Positions 1 to 11,999 of a stretch of 64,000 bases of DNA are shown here, one piece after another. A program made the position numbers and the translations under genes. Origin of the DNA: Escallonia rubra (lineage: Eukaryota > Streptophyta > Magnoliopsida > Escalloniales > Escalloniaceae); the NCBI GenBank assembly GCA_033065855.1, contig JAVXUO010000069.1:62001-126000 (forward strand), read 5' to 3'. Position 1 is the first letter of the stretch, and each line of letters starts with the position of its first letter. The notes under the pieces were generated by a model. The model saw only the letters and a program-made list of their open reading frames with translations, was not told the origin of the DNA and made no database searches.

Positions 1-1690
1 GAGATTGATGTGGAGGAGGCATGAAAGGTGTTCAGTGTAACCAAGCTACAGGGAGGGTAACTGGGTTGCAGTTACACAGGCCCTCTGTCAGGGACAGTAG
101 CCTATCCATGAAGGGCACTATGTCCCTTTCACAGGGTAGTTTACACTTCTCGTAGGTGATGGTCATCAGTGGGGTGAAGAGGACTGGAGGAGTGATTTCG
201 AAAAGCCACTAAAATCTAACCCGGCTCACCCAACTTGTCCTGGAGGACAATGCCCTAGTAGGGAACATCCCTTCAAGTCTAGATCAGTTACCCTTACTAA
301 GGACCGTCTCACTAAGTGCCAATAGCTTGACTGGCTAGATTCCACCTAGCTTAGGGAGTCTCAAAAACCTTCTTCGGCAAACTTTAACAAGAAACTCCTT
401 TGTAGGTCCTATCCCACCCACTTTCCAAAAAGGCATCTCTCTTTAGTTTAAGATCATCTAAGCATTGCATGTGTTGTCTGGTTTAGTTTGAAGAATTTGT
501 AGGTCAATTACACAATCTGACATTTCTTGACCTCTCGAATAACCAATTATCAGGGTAGATACACAGTTCCTTTTGCAATGTAGCTACTTTTTTGGACTTG
601 TCTCTGAGCCACAATCATCTCACAGGAAGAATTCCCTTCCAGATTGTGCACCACAACTCCCTTACCAGTCTCTCATTGAGTTCTAACCAGCTTTTTGGAC
701 AGATTCCAGAATCTATTTCTCAGCTGCAAAACCTATGGTACCTCAACTTATCTAGTAATGTGCTCTCAAATCCTCTGCCTAGCAACTTCTACAAGGGTAT
801 CCTTTCCCTATTACCAGTGGACATGTCTTACAACAATTTCAATCTACGGGCAGTTCTAGAATGGATCAGAAACTGAAAAACTCTCTGATGTCCATATAGT
901 TGGCCGTAATCTTAAAGGAACCCTTCCAAACTTTAAAACACCTGATTCCTTGACATCCGTAGACCTGTCAGACAACCATTTCATGGAAGGGATTCAAATT
1001 TCTTTCCCAAACTGTCACGCTAGCAGAATGTGAAGCTTTCAAACAACCAATTAAAGTTTAACCTTACAAAAATCACATTGTCGAGCGGACTTTCATCCCT
1101 CGATCTCCACTCAAACCTACTGTCTATTTTCACTTCCAAGGATCGTAAACAGCCAGACAAGCAACTTTCGATGAAAATATTGATGTATCCAAAAATAAAA
1201 TATCAGGCAACATTCCTGAATTTGCTGAAGAATTGAACTTAAAGTTGCTGAATGTAGCAGGCAATGGGATAACAGGTCAACTTCCAAGTTCAATCACGAA
1301 CCTCGTTCAACTTGAAAGACTAGATATCTTGTTATAAACTAGATAACATGCATAATTCCTACCAGTTAAGGATTACTGCTGAAGTTGCAATGCAATGGTT
1401 AGACCTGTCCATCAATGGGATAAGTGGGAAAATAACGGTCGGCTTGCCAGGCATAGAACAACTAAGACATTCAAACTTCCTAGCTAAAAAGTTATGCGGA
1501 GAGATCCCACAAGGTAGACCCTTTAATGTATTCCAAGCTGCTGCTTATGCTCACAATCTGTGCTTCTGTGGCAAGCCCTTGCCACCTTGTAAGGGGAAGA
1601 AGCTAGACAAAGGACAAAAGCATTATCGCATGAAAATAAGAGGGATAAATTATGCCTTTGATAGTCAAGAATACGTTTTGCCTATTTAAT
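1..1690 (+). pseudogene. LRR receptor-like protein pseudogene
   Basis: Decayed gene for an extracellular leucine-rich-repeat receptor-like protein. Near bases 27-175 one frame reads like an LRR N-terminal cap (GVQCNQATGRVTGLQL). LRR units of the plant extracellular type (LxxLxLxxNxLxGxIP) follow at about 205-360, 510-870, 900-1010, 1030-1130 and 1230-1330, in shifting frames. The last part, 1348-1690, holds the C-terminal LRR cap with CxCGKPLPPCKGKK. Stops interrupt conserved positions, for example a TAG inside the LTG-IPP motif near 338, and several frameshifts are needed to follow the repeats. No kinase domain follows, so the ancestor was a receptor-like protein or a truncated receptor kinase. 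Such proteins sit in the plasma membrane and sense ligands in immunity or development. The 5' end lies at or before the window edge. LRR identity is sure; subfamily is not. Confidence 0.85.
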
Positions 1691-3671
1691 TTGGTGCAAG
1701 TACGCGGCTGGTATTGTATCTCTTTTCATCTTGATCATGAAAATGAACATTTTCAAATTACTCTATGACCTGTCTGGACGAAGTTTCAATCAACAATCAA
1801 AGATAATAAGGAAATTACAGTCTGATGGAGTAAGTTTTCATAAACTAATAAATATAGTTGTTAGGCAAACAATGAAAACCATTACATTGGTGCATAACTA
1901 AGGAGCAAGATAGATCACATTTGGATTGAAAATAGAAAGGGCTGCAATGCATTGCCAATGTTCCAAGAAAGTGTACTGACTAAACTAGATTCACATTCAT
2001 CCAAAAACACTGTGGTGCACGGGGTGCTCTTCTCACTGTGAAATCAAGAATAGCTAAATGGAAAATTTGTCCTACCGGGAAAAAAGTTAAGCGTATTTTG
2101 TTAGATTCAAATCCTAGAGCAGGACTTAAGGGAGAAACTTCACAATGCAGCATCCTGACATCATATGAACACCCCCAATTTATCTCTAATATAATGTAAG
2201 GCTGGTAGAATATAAGACCTTATCTTGGTGTACCAAGTAGGACATATACCCAGACCCCTTGCAATTATGCTACACGTAACCGAATAAATTTCAAAAGGTG
2301 GATTAGAAGCAGCTGATAAAGCATTACATCCATTTAACGGGAGTAATTACTTGCGGAGATTTCATAGGAACAACAAGGCCTAACTGGGTAAAATGGCTTA
2401 TAATCAGCTCTTATTGTGTGATATACCAATTTTGCATATTTATTTTACAGAACACACAAATATTGCACACCAAATTTAGGGAAATGTGTATTGGGTTTGA
2501 GAGGACCATAGTAAGAGTAATTCTAGCCATGCTATAACCAGCTTAGACTAGGCCACTGCATTGTTAGAGTACCAAAAACCTTATCATTGCTCTTTAAAAT
2601 TGCATAAGCTAAAATGATCAAGCTGTAACGTATTTCATCAGAGAAGGGTATCCATGAACAGTTTATACTTTAAGGTGAATACAATCAGAGCACACACATT
2701 TGTGTCCAAAAGTTTTAAGAAGCATGCCATACATAAAATCGTACATTTGAGCACCTCTATGTTTAACATGGTGATGGTGGCTGCCAATGCAATTCAGTTC
2801 ACTCCAAATTGCAGCTCCAACTATATCACGATTGTAGCACTCCAAACATGATGTAGGTCTACTATCTAAGGTATTAGATATAATATTTATTTGTACATCA
2901 AATCTAAACCTAAATGAGGTATACATTTCAGCTAACACAAGAATTCTATTGCCAAGGAGTTCTCTGACGCCATTTCTTAGGTGCATTCCCGGTACCACGC
3001 AACTCAAAGTTTGTTAGATTGTCACTAATTTTCAAATTCTCATCCTGAACAATTATATGTATGACATCGTTAAGCATATGAATAAAGACACAAAAAAAAT
3101 CTATCTTAATCTTAGTTGGTAGCATCACACTAACAATAGTGCGTCTAATTGCCCATTTCACAACACTGTTGAAACAACCAACTAATTTAGCCTATATGTA
3201 TAAAACAAATTCAGTCAATTTCATTTAAGTCTAAGATATTATATCCTAGCTGTACGTGAAGCATAGCTATCCATCGAACGTAAAATGGTGACAAGTTTAA
3301 TGCTTAGAGCCACAATAATAATAATGGGAAAGAAACAATAATGGAAATTTCAAACTTACTTACGATCAACGGATACTCATTTACGATTTTTGCAGTATCC
3401 TTGTCGCATAGTTAATATGACCAAAATTAGTGCCGACCTCATCCTGAAATTTAAAACATGATCACGTATAAGAATTTTTGGCAAGGAGAATACAAACTTT
3501 TTTGTCCCAAATTGTTACACCATTTATATTTACATAATCGTGTTTAGCATTTGTTGGATACATAAATGACTCCTTCTGGTAACTCTTTGTGGGAATTTTT
3601 TAAAACAGGGTCAAACGGATAACAATAGAACTCAAAGCTGTAGAGACCATTTTAGCTCAAAAGTTGAGGCA
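1691..3671. other. intergenic, nothing recognised
   Basis: AT-rich sequence with only short random ORFs. The best, on the minus strand around 2663-3161, resemble no family I know and lack a credible gene context. No RNA gene or repeat boundary was found. Confidence 0.5.
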
Positions 3672-3676
3672 TCTTC

Positions 3677-6600
3677 TGTGATGCCCCGAACCTAGATTAC
3701 CCGGTTATTATTACTTTAGCGACAATTTTTAGAAGTGATGTTCTTTTGAGTTTTAGCGATGATACTTTTAACTTAACATCAGTATTTTAATTGTGTTAAT
3801 GGTATTTTTTTTTTTAGAAATCTTTAGCGACATTTTTATTTTAGATAGTTAATGTCGATACCTTATTAACACGTTTTCACAACGAATTAATGTAGCCGGT
3901 TAAGTAATAAACTGTTAAGTTCTCTTAATACGAAATCTTTCATAAATAAATATAATGGACATTTTGCAACCATAAAAGGGCCGATTAGAATTTAAAGAAC
4001 TCGGATATAGTTAGGGGGGTTTTCTTGTAATTCTACAACCTAGGGTTGTTATATACGGTATATAAGCACATACTTTATGGGTCAGCCGACCCTAAGCCGC
4101 CACACGTCTGGAAACTGCAAAGCAGAGAGAGGGAGAGTAAAGGAATATTTCCAGGCAAAGGGGAGCAAATGAAGGTTTTCCGGCAGAACCATCGGTAAGA
4201 TCCTCACCTTTTCTATGAATCAATCTATGTTAGAGTGGTGATAGGGTTTACGCAGGGTGTTGAGCGTGAGTATATATTCTGTGTGTATGTACAATTAGGC
4301 TGGGTGTTTTCAGATTGAGTTAGTTGGTTACAACGGGAGTGAGATTCTTGCGGCAGAAGAGCGCACTGTCGTGAGGCAGCGGGCTCAAGAGCAAGGCTGC
4401 CGTGGGCAGCATATAAGTGTGGAGTGATTGTACCCAGTAATGAAAGGAGCAAGAGAAGGTGCGGTGGAGCGAGGCTGCCAAGGACAGCTTGCAGCTGCTG
4501 TATGTGTGCGTGTGTAATGGGTGTGTTCATGGGACGAAGTGGTGAAATATAAACCCACTGCCGCAAAACAGCGGGTGGGAGCTGTGTTGAGAACAGGGTG
4601 GTGTGTAGTTGTTCGTGGGAGTTTTGTGTCTAGGCAGCAAGGAGAGGCTGGTACAGGTATAAAGGTGTATGAAAATTTGGCAATAGCGAGCCACTGCCGT
4701 AAGGCAGTGGCTTTGTTGTGACTTGGGTTTAGAAGATTATGGTTTGGGAAAAGGAAAAATGAAGCCAAGTCAGTAGCTTGGAGGGTGATGTATTAATGTG
4801 AGAAGTAGCAATAGGAAACAAGCTACTGCCGCAAGGCAGTAGCTGTTAATGGTGATGAGGAGTATAATGGGTCTATGAGAGTTTTGAGGGTTGGAGTTAT
4901 AATGGGTTTATGTGAGTTTTGAAGGTGGAGCATAAGGGGTTTATGTGAGTTTTGAGGGTTTGGAGTTATATAATGGGTTTAAATGAGGAGTTACAGGGAG
5001 TGTGAAACTTAGACATGGGTTTCATATATATACATACATGAGAGCTTTGAGTGTGAAACCTGTGTATGGATAGAGATATATGTGTGAGTGTGGGTGTGTA
5101 TTGGAAGTGTATGCTTGTAAGATGAAAGGGAAGCTAGAAGGCAAGGTAATGGGTGTAGTGTCTGAAGTGATATCATGTAAGAAGACTGCTGGGTAGGCGT
5201 GAAGAAGGAGAAGACTGCTTGGAGAGAGGGAAAGTCTATGTTTTAAAGTTAGACTCAAAAGTGTCGCTAAAAAGGTATCCTATTCCAACAGTTTCTTTTC
5301 GAATTTTTAAAATATTTTTAGAATATTATTTTGACAAAACTCAAAGAAGTAACTTATGTTAATTTTGCAAGATCTACATACAGTAAAAAATTCAGATTTT
5401 TCGGAGCTCGATAAGCATGCTAAGTAATTTTATTCGTAAAAGAGATTTCGGTGCATTTTTTTAAAAATAGTAAATTAATTTATTAAATTATGATAATTTT
5501 ATAATAGTCTTATATAACTATGATAATGTATATTCCAGAGTTTTGAAAGTCGTTTGCTATTTTTTTAGCGTTCTTAGCAGTGTAGCGCTCGAACAGATAT
5601 AGCGTAACCCTTAATTGTCACGATAGTTAGTAAATTATTTCTAAGGACCTCTTCTAAATAGATTTAGACAAAGTGCAAATAGTTAATTATACATAAGTCG
5701 GGGGATGGTTGGGTAAAGTTTACTCATCTAAAAGAAACATAATACCTAAACGTGTCCGAGCGTCAATAAATGACATATGTATGATTTGTTATTTAGGTTT
5801 TGATAGTCAAGAGCTAGGGCTGGCATTTGAGCAAATACCATAAACAGATTTTGAGCGAGGTAAGTACCCCTGTCATGTTCCTCCGTATATTTATTTGCAA
5901 AAACTATAATATGTATTTATGATTTGACCATTTGAAGTTTAAAGTTTTATGTTGCATACGTTTTATTTCTAAAGTATTTGATGACAAATGTAACTTGAAA
6001 GAATGCCATGGAATGTTATGTGAATCAAATGTTATGGATTTTACTCAGTACATGTTGAATGAGCAAATGAATTGTCTTGGTTGTTGTGCCCCATATCCAA
6101 CGGGGGAATGTTGGATTTCGGGCCCTGGTCAACGGGGCTCATACGTTGATGCACAGTACTGTGGCTGGTGGTTCGCCCATGCGTCCACAAAAATTTATCC
6201 CGGGTGTAGGAGGGATTTCGGGCCCTAGTCAGGGGGGCTCGTACGCTGACCGCAACATACCTAACGAAAGAAAAATATGCGTTTGATGTGAATGTAATTA
6301 ACGATGATCGTACTCATATTTGAAAATCCTCTTTTTGAATCTTTATATATATGTGTATATGTATTTGGAAAAGGTTTTAAGAATGACAATGACCGAATGT
6401 TGGATTTGTTGAAAGAAAACCCATGGCATGTTTTAGAAATTTCAAACTTATTTTAGGAACATGGCTGGTGTATTTGCTGGGCTTTCGCTCATTCCTTACT
6501 TTTCAGGTGACGACTTAAGGGAAGCGGAGCCATATGAGCCACACGGGGGAGAAGTGCCCGAAGAGAACTTTTAGAATAATGAGTGTCCATTATTCGAACA

Positions 6601-6852
6601 TTTTAGTCTATGTTAATTTACATTATGCTTGAACTGATGTAAGGAGCTTAGGTCTCCTCAAGTTTTCTTTATAAGTTTTAAGGACGTGTAATAAGAGTTT
6701 TATTCGAATTTTTGGAGGTCCGTAAATTAGAATTATTTTTGGAGTCACAGGATTGTAGTAAGGCCTGGCAGAGCCCTCGGTTGGAGCCTATTGGGTCTGC
6801 GGCCGGTCACGTGCCTAGCTCACGGGCCTACTCGTGGGTTCGGGTCGTGACA
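3677..6852 (+). mobile_element. long solo LTR (Ty3/gypsy, Tekay/Del-like)
   Basis: The 3176-bp block begins TGTGATGCCCCG and ends CGGGTCGTGACA, so it has TG...CA ends with an imperfect inverted terminus. It is flanked by an identical 5-bp duplication, tcttc, at 3672-3676 and 6853-6857. That is the footprint of LTR retrotransposon integration followed by LTR-LTR recombination. It has no gag or pol. A block near 6475-6505 (CGCTCATTCCTTA) and one near 6255 (TAACGAAAGAAAAAT) recur in the solo LTR at 57428-61248, so the two are related families. A TATA-like stretch lies near 4050-4065 with purine-rich sequence after it. Long LTRs with such ends are typical of Tekay/Del chromoviruses; that lineage call is inference. 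Confidence 0.85.
6088..6250 (+). repeat. diverged internal duplication in solo LTR
   Basis: The motif GGATTTCGGGCCCTRGTCA followed by a G-run and CTCRTACGYTGA occurs twice, about 100 bp apart (near 6113 and 6211). The copies differ mostly by transitions. It lies inside the solo LTR. Confidence 0.7.
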
Positions 6853-6929
6853 TCTTCGTTCTTATTGTTTATGTTTACACCAACCAATGGAGAGTAGTGT
6901 TAGACTTTTCACAAATCATTGTTGATTTG

Positions 6930-7690
6930 TAGTTAGAATTCCCCCCCTTCTATTGAAGTAGGGGAAGCGGGGTGAAAGCTCTAAGCCCGCACATTCAGCT
7001 TCTATGTTCAGGGCAGCGTATCCAATCCATTCAAAGGGGGAAGAGAGTTGGATTGCACCCCTAGCAATGCACTTCGGAGCGCATTTCTAGGGCTAAGTCA
7101 ACGTTGCTAATCTCTTGTTCTTGTATTCTCTTCTTTGGGAAACACACCTCCCACACCACATCATCTGCTGTCTCGCATCCATCGGGATAAGTGTTGCGTC
7201 TGTCTTATCTTCCCCTAAGGTCTATTCTATTGAAAGGCCATCTCTCGAATCTGAGCAACAAAAAAAGGAAGTTGGTGAACCATATAGAGATTCAGCAATG
7301 AATATGACGTGGATTCATTCCAAGGCCCCTCTTAAAAACCTCAGGGCGTTAATTTTTTCCAGGAATCTATTAATCCGAGGAGCGCAACCAAGTTTCAAAC
7401 CTCAAAGCCCTTTCCTTCCTTGTTTGGTTTGCATTCCAGGTTGGTTCCAAAGAAAGGGTTGGAAAATGGGATCAAACAATGGTCAGATAGGCCTCCCATA
7501 CCATTTCCTAAGACAAGATCCGTCGTAGTTTGGAGTCTCGTACTAGCCTCGCCCTATCTAAAAGGCAAGTGGAAGACAGCCCACCACTATAGCTTGCTTT
7601 GCTCTCACTCATATTTTCTCCCACCTGTCTTCTCCCAACGATAGTGAAAGATCTTTCACTTCACCATAGCAGGGACCTCGCTATCCTTCT
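6930..7690. other. possible organellar (mitochondrial) DNA insert
   Basis: Base composition here is clearly more balanced than in the flanks, with stretches like those of plant mitochondrial spacers (CCCGCACATTCAGC; GCAATGCACTTCGGAGCGC; AGCCCTTTCCTTCCTTGTT). No homology to the nuclear repeats of this window was seen, and the short ORFs show no known domain. The boundaries are approximate. The call rests on sequence texture only and needs a search against plant mitochondrial genomes. Confidence 0.3.
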
Positions 7691-7779
7691 CGGAAAGTGA
7701 GTGATTCTCACTGCTGGAATCCCCGCCAGCTTTCCCACCCTTCTATCTTTAGATGTGCACTGCTGGGATCCCCTCCAGC

Positions 7780-8540
7780 TAAGTTCTACCACTTTACTAC
7801 TACCGCTACAACTCATACAGCCACCATTGTTGTCAAGACAGCCATAATTAATACCACCAATACCATCATTGCTGCCGCAATCACTACTTTATCGATATTA
7901 CTGTCATTACACCGTCCACAACCGGCAATTTGCGTTCCCTGCCACCGCTTATCACACTTATCATTACCCCAATATCAACCACCATTAGCATTGCTGTAAT
8001 TACCATTGCCATATGCAGCGTAGCTGCACCAACCCCACGGCGCTTTCCATGTACCAGAACCGTCTTGTTAGTGATTTTATCAAAACTACTGCCACCACAA
8101 CAATCACCATTGCCACCAAAAATAGAGTTGCCGCAAAGGACTAGATATCACTGCCACATCGACCATAATTACCATTACCATAAATATCATGGCCACCTGC
8201 CACCTGTACAATGACATACCTTTAACGTCATCACCATTCCTAGAGGAACCATTACTCCACGTGGGCACAAATACAAGATCAGAGGAGGGAAGCCCTAAAG
8301 AATTATTTTGTGATCTCCTAGTCCCGGGACTTAATATACACGCTGGTCCAATCCTAGTTTAAGTTTATACATCATTTGTTACCACTATTACACTACTTAT
8401 AAGGACCACCTTTATGCAGCCACTTTGACTACAGCCACCTCACCCATCATTACTGTCACCTCAATTAATGATCATCACTTTAATTAACGATGTTACCACC
8501 ATGATACTGATATCATGACTACCACCACCATTATTGTCCC
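7780..8540 (+). repeat. strand-asymmetric CCA/ATT-rich low-complexity tract
   Basis: A long run dominated by degenerate CCA, CAC, ACT and ATT triplets with almost no G on this strand. Translation gives Thr/Ile/Pro/His-rich nonsense. It looks like an old, diverged trinucleotide-derived satellite. I see no gene in it. Confidence 0.6.
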
Positions 8541-8589
8541 CCCACAAAGCCCAATACCCCCACCCATCATTACTGTGTTGCGCATGGGA

Positions 8590-8830
8590 AATAGGAATGG
8601 GATTGCTGAGCTGTGTTTGGGGCTTGTTGCGGCTTAGGTGGATTGGAAGGAAAATAGAAGGGGGGGTGGGTTTAACCGCAGCCAGAGGGTGGGGTGGCGT
8701 GGGGCGTGGGAGTGGGGGGGGAGATTTTGGAGGGAATGCGGGAGTGGGATTGGGGGAGAAGTCTTGCTGGGTAAATCGAAGTTAAAGCTGAGGGAGGGAG
8801 GGGTATTTTGGGGAAGGGGAAATAGTGAAG
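8590..8830 (+). repeat. G-rich tract with quadruplex potential
   Basis: Directly after the CCA-rich tract the skew reverses: repeated runs of 3-8 G occur at 8651-8830, separated by short loops. This could fold as a G-quadruplex. It contains no credible coding frame. Confidence 0.5.
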
Positions 8831-8997
8831 TTAAAAAAAATCATTTTTCTACAACCCACCCCACTTTTCAGGGATTTTAAAGTTTGCCCACACTTTTCAC
8901 AATTATAAAAAAAAAACCATCAACCCCAAATAATTAACTAGAAAACCCATTTTTTTTAATAATTTTCCCTAAAAACTTTCGGTCTTTCACCCTTCCT

Positions 8998-9075
8998 GCT
9001 CGAGTATTTAAATAACAACGGAGGGTGTTACTCCATACTTCCCCTTAACTTGCTGGAACTCAGAGCTGCTTCAGG
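8998..9075 (+). promoter_or_regulatory. candidate promoter and 5' leader
   Basis: TATTTAAATA near 9004 is a good TATA box. About 70 bp on, GAACTCAGAGCTGCTTCAG is followed by GTAATC, a plausible splice donor for a leader intron. It points toward the ankyrin gene fragment at 12000 but is 3 kb upstream, so the link is a guess. Confidence 0.3.
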
Positions 9076-9866
9076 TAATCATTGTGCTGTTTACATACAC
9101 TGATAATCTTCTGTTGGTTTCAAGAAATTCTTTTCTATTAGTTGGTAGACGATATATGTGTATGGTTGTGTATTGCATTGCCTTCCACTATAATCTCACA
9201 CACCAGTTCACAAGAATCTTCGTACGTACTTCTTGTTTTACCCATGATTGAGTTTTTCTGGTTTCTCAACTTGTATTGTACAGGTTCAGATTACATTTTG
9301 GCAACTGTTACTTAGTACCCATGATCCTGTTACTTGGTTCAAATTCTGGAAAAAAAATCCTGTGGTCCATATACTTGATTAATTTAACTTAAATCTGCAC
9401 TTAAACGAGTAAGACATGCCTTTGGACCGTCATGAAGTGAATTTGTAAGCAACTAAATCGGCTTGTTAAGTGAAGGTTGGTTTTTCCGTTTAAGGTTTGG
9501 CAATAAATCTTTTGAAATGGAACTGAGTTTCACTGCATTTATGCACCCACAAACCCCAATTTGGTTTAAATTATTTTGGTGAAATTTCTAAGCCAAGTTA
9601 CAGTGCTATCACGACATCTAGAGCGGGCAATAGCTGTTCGTGTGTATGTCGACTTTAGTCATTCTTTTTGTCTTATTTTGATTTGTCAAATAATACGATA
9701 TTTGGTAGATAAGTAGTATTTGAACTGAATTGAACTTGTAAAGGGGACAAAAATTATGAAGTGGAGGGAGTAACTTATTGTTCCTTTACATAGTCTTGAA
9801 GTCCATCTTGAGGTTCCTTCTGAGATCCCACACATGTTGTGTACTAGGGTAGGGTGGATGGAGATC
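9076..9866. other. intergenic, nothing recognised
   Basis: AT-rich, without coding frames or clear repeats. Near 9810-9870 a short degenerate version of the downstream repeat begins (TGTGTACTAGGGTAGG). Confidence 0.4.
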
Positions 9867-10340
9867 CCATGTTGGCTGTTTACTAGGGGAGGTCCTGGGC
9901 TATGTGCGATATAAGTTTAAGTTGGATATTGTCCCACGTCAGAAGTGGGAAAGAAAGAATTTGGCTTTATAACATCTTGTCAATGAACTCTTAAGCATCT
10001 ATTGGCTAGCTCTTTTGAGTGAGACAACGCCCTGTAGTGGGGCCGCGGAAGGGTCCTTTCTTTTCTTTTTCTTGTGCACTTTAAACTATGATATACGTTG
10101 GGCCCATGTTGGCTGTGTACTAGGGGAGATCCTGGGCTATGTGCGATATAAGTTTAAGTTGGATATTGTCCCACGTCAGAAGTGGGAAAGAAAGAATTTG
10201 GCTTTATAACATCTTGTCAATGAACTCTTAAGCATCTATTGGCTAGCTCTTTTGAGTGAGACAACGCCCTGTAGTGGGGCCGCGGAAGGGCCCTTTCTTT
10301 TCTTTTTCTTGTGCACTTTAGACTATGATATACGTTGGGC
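9867..10340 (+). repeat. 237-bp tandem duplication
   Basis: Two nearly identical units (9867-10103 and 10104-10340) start CCCATGTTGGCTGT and end near GATATACGTTGGG. Only a few bases differ, so the duplication is recent. Each unit contains GTCCCACGTCAGAAGTGGGA, a partly palindromic block resembling the GTCCCACATCGG motif common in short plant retroelements. A related motif occurs at 35841-36066. Confidence 0.9.
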
Positions 10341-11999
10341 CCATTCTCAAACAACTTAAAAAGTTAAGAAGATACCGGAACTTGACATGATGGGCCGTTC
10401 TTCAACACCTTACACTCTCAAGGAAGGCGGTAACAGTTTCTTGAAACAACATAGTGAGACCCGTCTTTCTGTCACCTTCAACGTTTTCCTGGAATTTTCA
10501 CTGTCGACTTATGACTGATTTGCCTTTTTGGATGGATAGTGCAGTAGAGCTGCTAAAGAGCCATCTTCTTCTGTGAGAACCAATAACACAATATACGTTA
10601 GCTATGACATCGTAAGCATATGATATACATGAAGAAAACTAATTGTGGTCAATCTTTCTGGACTATTTGCTTTAAAAAAAGTTCTAGGACGAAATACATT
10701 TTTCCTGAGTAGGGTACTGCAGATCCCAAGTACTTGATATGGGCTACAAGTTCCTTGCCAAGCGGCAGGCAATAGAAGATTCGCAGAAAAACATGCGTAC
10801 AAGATGGAGAAGGAACTCTAAAAGTAATTTAAGAGAGACTTCAGAGGAGGATGGTGGTGATCTGCTTCTCTCAAATTAGGCATCTCCTTATCATAAGAAA
10901 ACATTCTCTTGTGATTTCTCCTGACTAAATTCATGAAACTGTAACATATATAGAAGCTTGGTCCAATCCTTTATTTGATAAGCTGGAAGCTTGGATCATT
11001 TCAAGCCTTCAAAATATATTCCTTCAACGGATTTTGTCAAAGAAAGAACAAATTGAAAGCTTGCATATTTTCGTATTCGTCTTTGAACAAGTAGTACGCT
11101 TTATAAGATAGCTACGAATGCCGTAGTTGTCATGAAAGCATGTTAAGTATAGTATTTTCTTTCAACTTGAACTTTTTACCTTGCATAGTTGTTGGCATCC
11201 ACGATTTCATGTGAAAATTAATCAACAGTATTAACAAGGTCAGACAAATATTCTTCCTTCTCTCTTCATCTACTTATGCCTAATAAATTCCATGTATACA
11301 GTATTGTGCAGATGATCTTCGACTGCTACGAGGATGATGTGGCAGGATTTCTTTATGTTTCAGCTCCTCATTAAATTCACATTATTCTGTTGCAGAATTT
11401 TTTTAAGAGACGCATGACGGTAATCTTCCACAGTCGTAAGCAGAGATGTGACTAGAAATTCTTGAAACTCGTCGTCAGCAAACTGACTCTTAAGAAATTG
11501 ATTCTAGTTTTAGGCAGGACTTCAGCGGAAAGTGATGGTTCTGATAATTGCCTATCATTCTGAGGTGAAGCAAAGTTTCCACTGAGTATGCAAGAGGTTC
11601 CTATACATCCAATAAGATGCTCGTTGCTCCATCGAAGACAGAAGTGTACATTACCAAACGAGGTAATTTGACGGAATTGATAATACAGATTATGAATGAT
11701 GAAAGAAAAAAAAGAAATGGATAGAGGAAGAAAATGAGATGAAGGACAAGTTTACCAAGACGTGGGTCTCGACATATTGAATATCGTTTATGCCACTTAG
11801 TAATTGCCTTTGAGGGGAGGATATAGATTCAAGTTTCTAGCATTTGAAATTCCAGAAATAGCTATAATTTTTCTGTTCTCAATGGCCGTAGTAAGCTTTC
11901 GTGTGAGCTGGTAAATCCTTGTTTATCTGTTTTTTTTTTCTTTTCTTGAAAGCTTCTTTCTTTAGATTGTGTTTGTAATCATATTAGTCATTCGTGTAG
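10341..11999. other. upstream region of ankyrin fragment
   Basis: No exon could be assigned. If the ankyrin gene was ever complete, its first exon with the start codon should lie here, because the exon at 12000 has no ATG ahead of its conserved block. A pyrimidine-rich tract near 11925-11965 could serve its acceptor. Confidence 0.35.

Noticed and set aside
4225-5258. Several open frames on both strands
   Set aside because: They lie inside the solo LTR, are low in complexity and lack any known domain.
7697-8214. Thr/Ile/Pro-rich open frames
   Set aside because: They come from the CCA/ATT triplet tract and show no domain or conserved start.
8534-8880. Gly/Arg-rich open frames
   Set aside because: They follow from the G-rich tract. 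Overlapping frames look equally good, which argues against coding.
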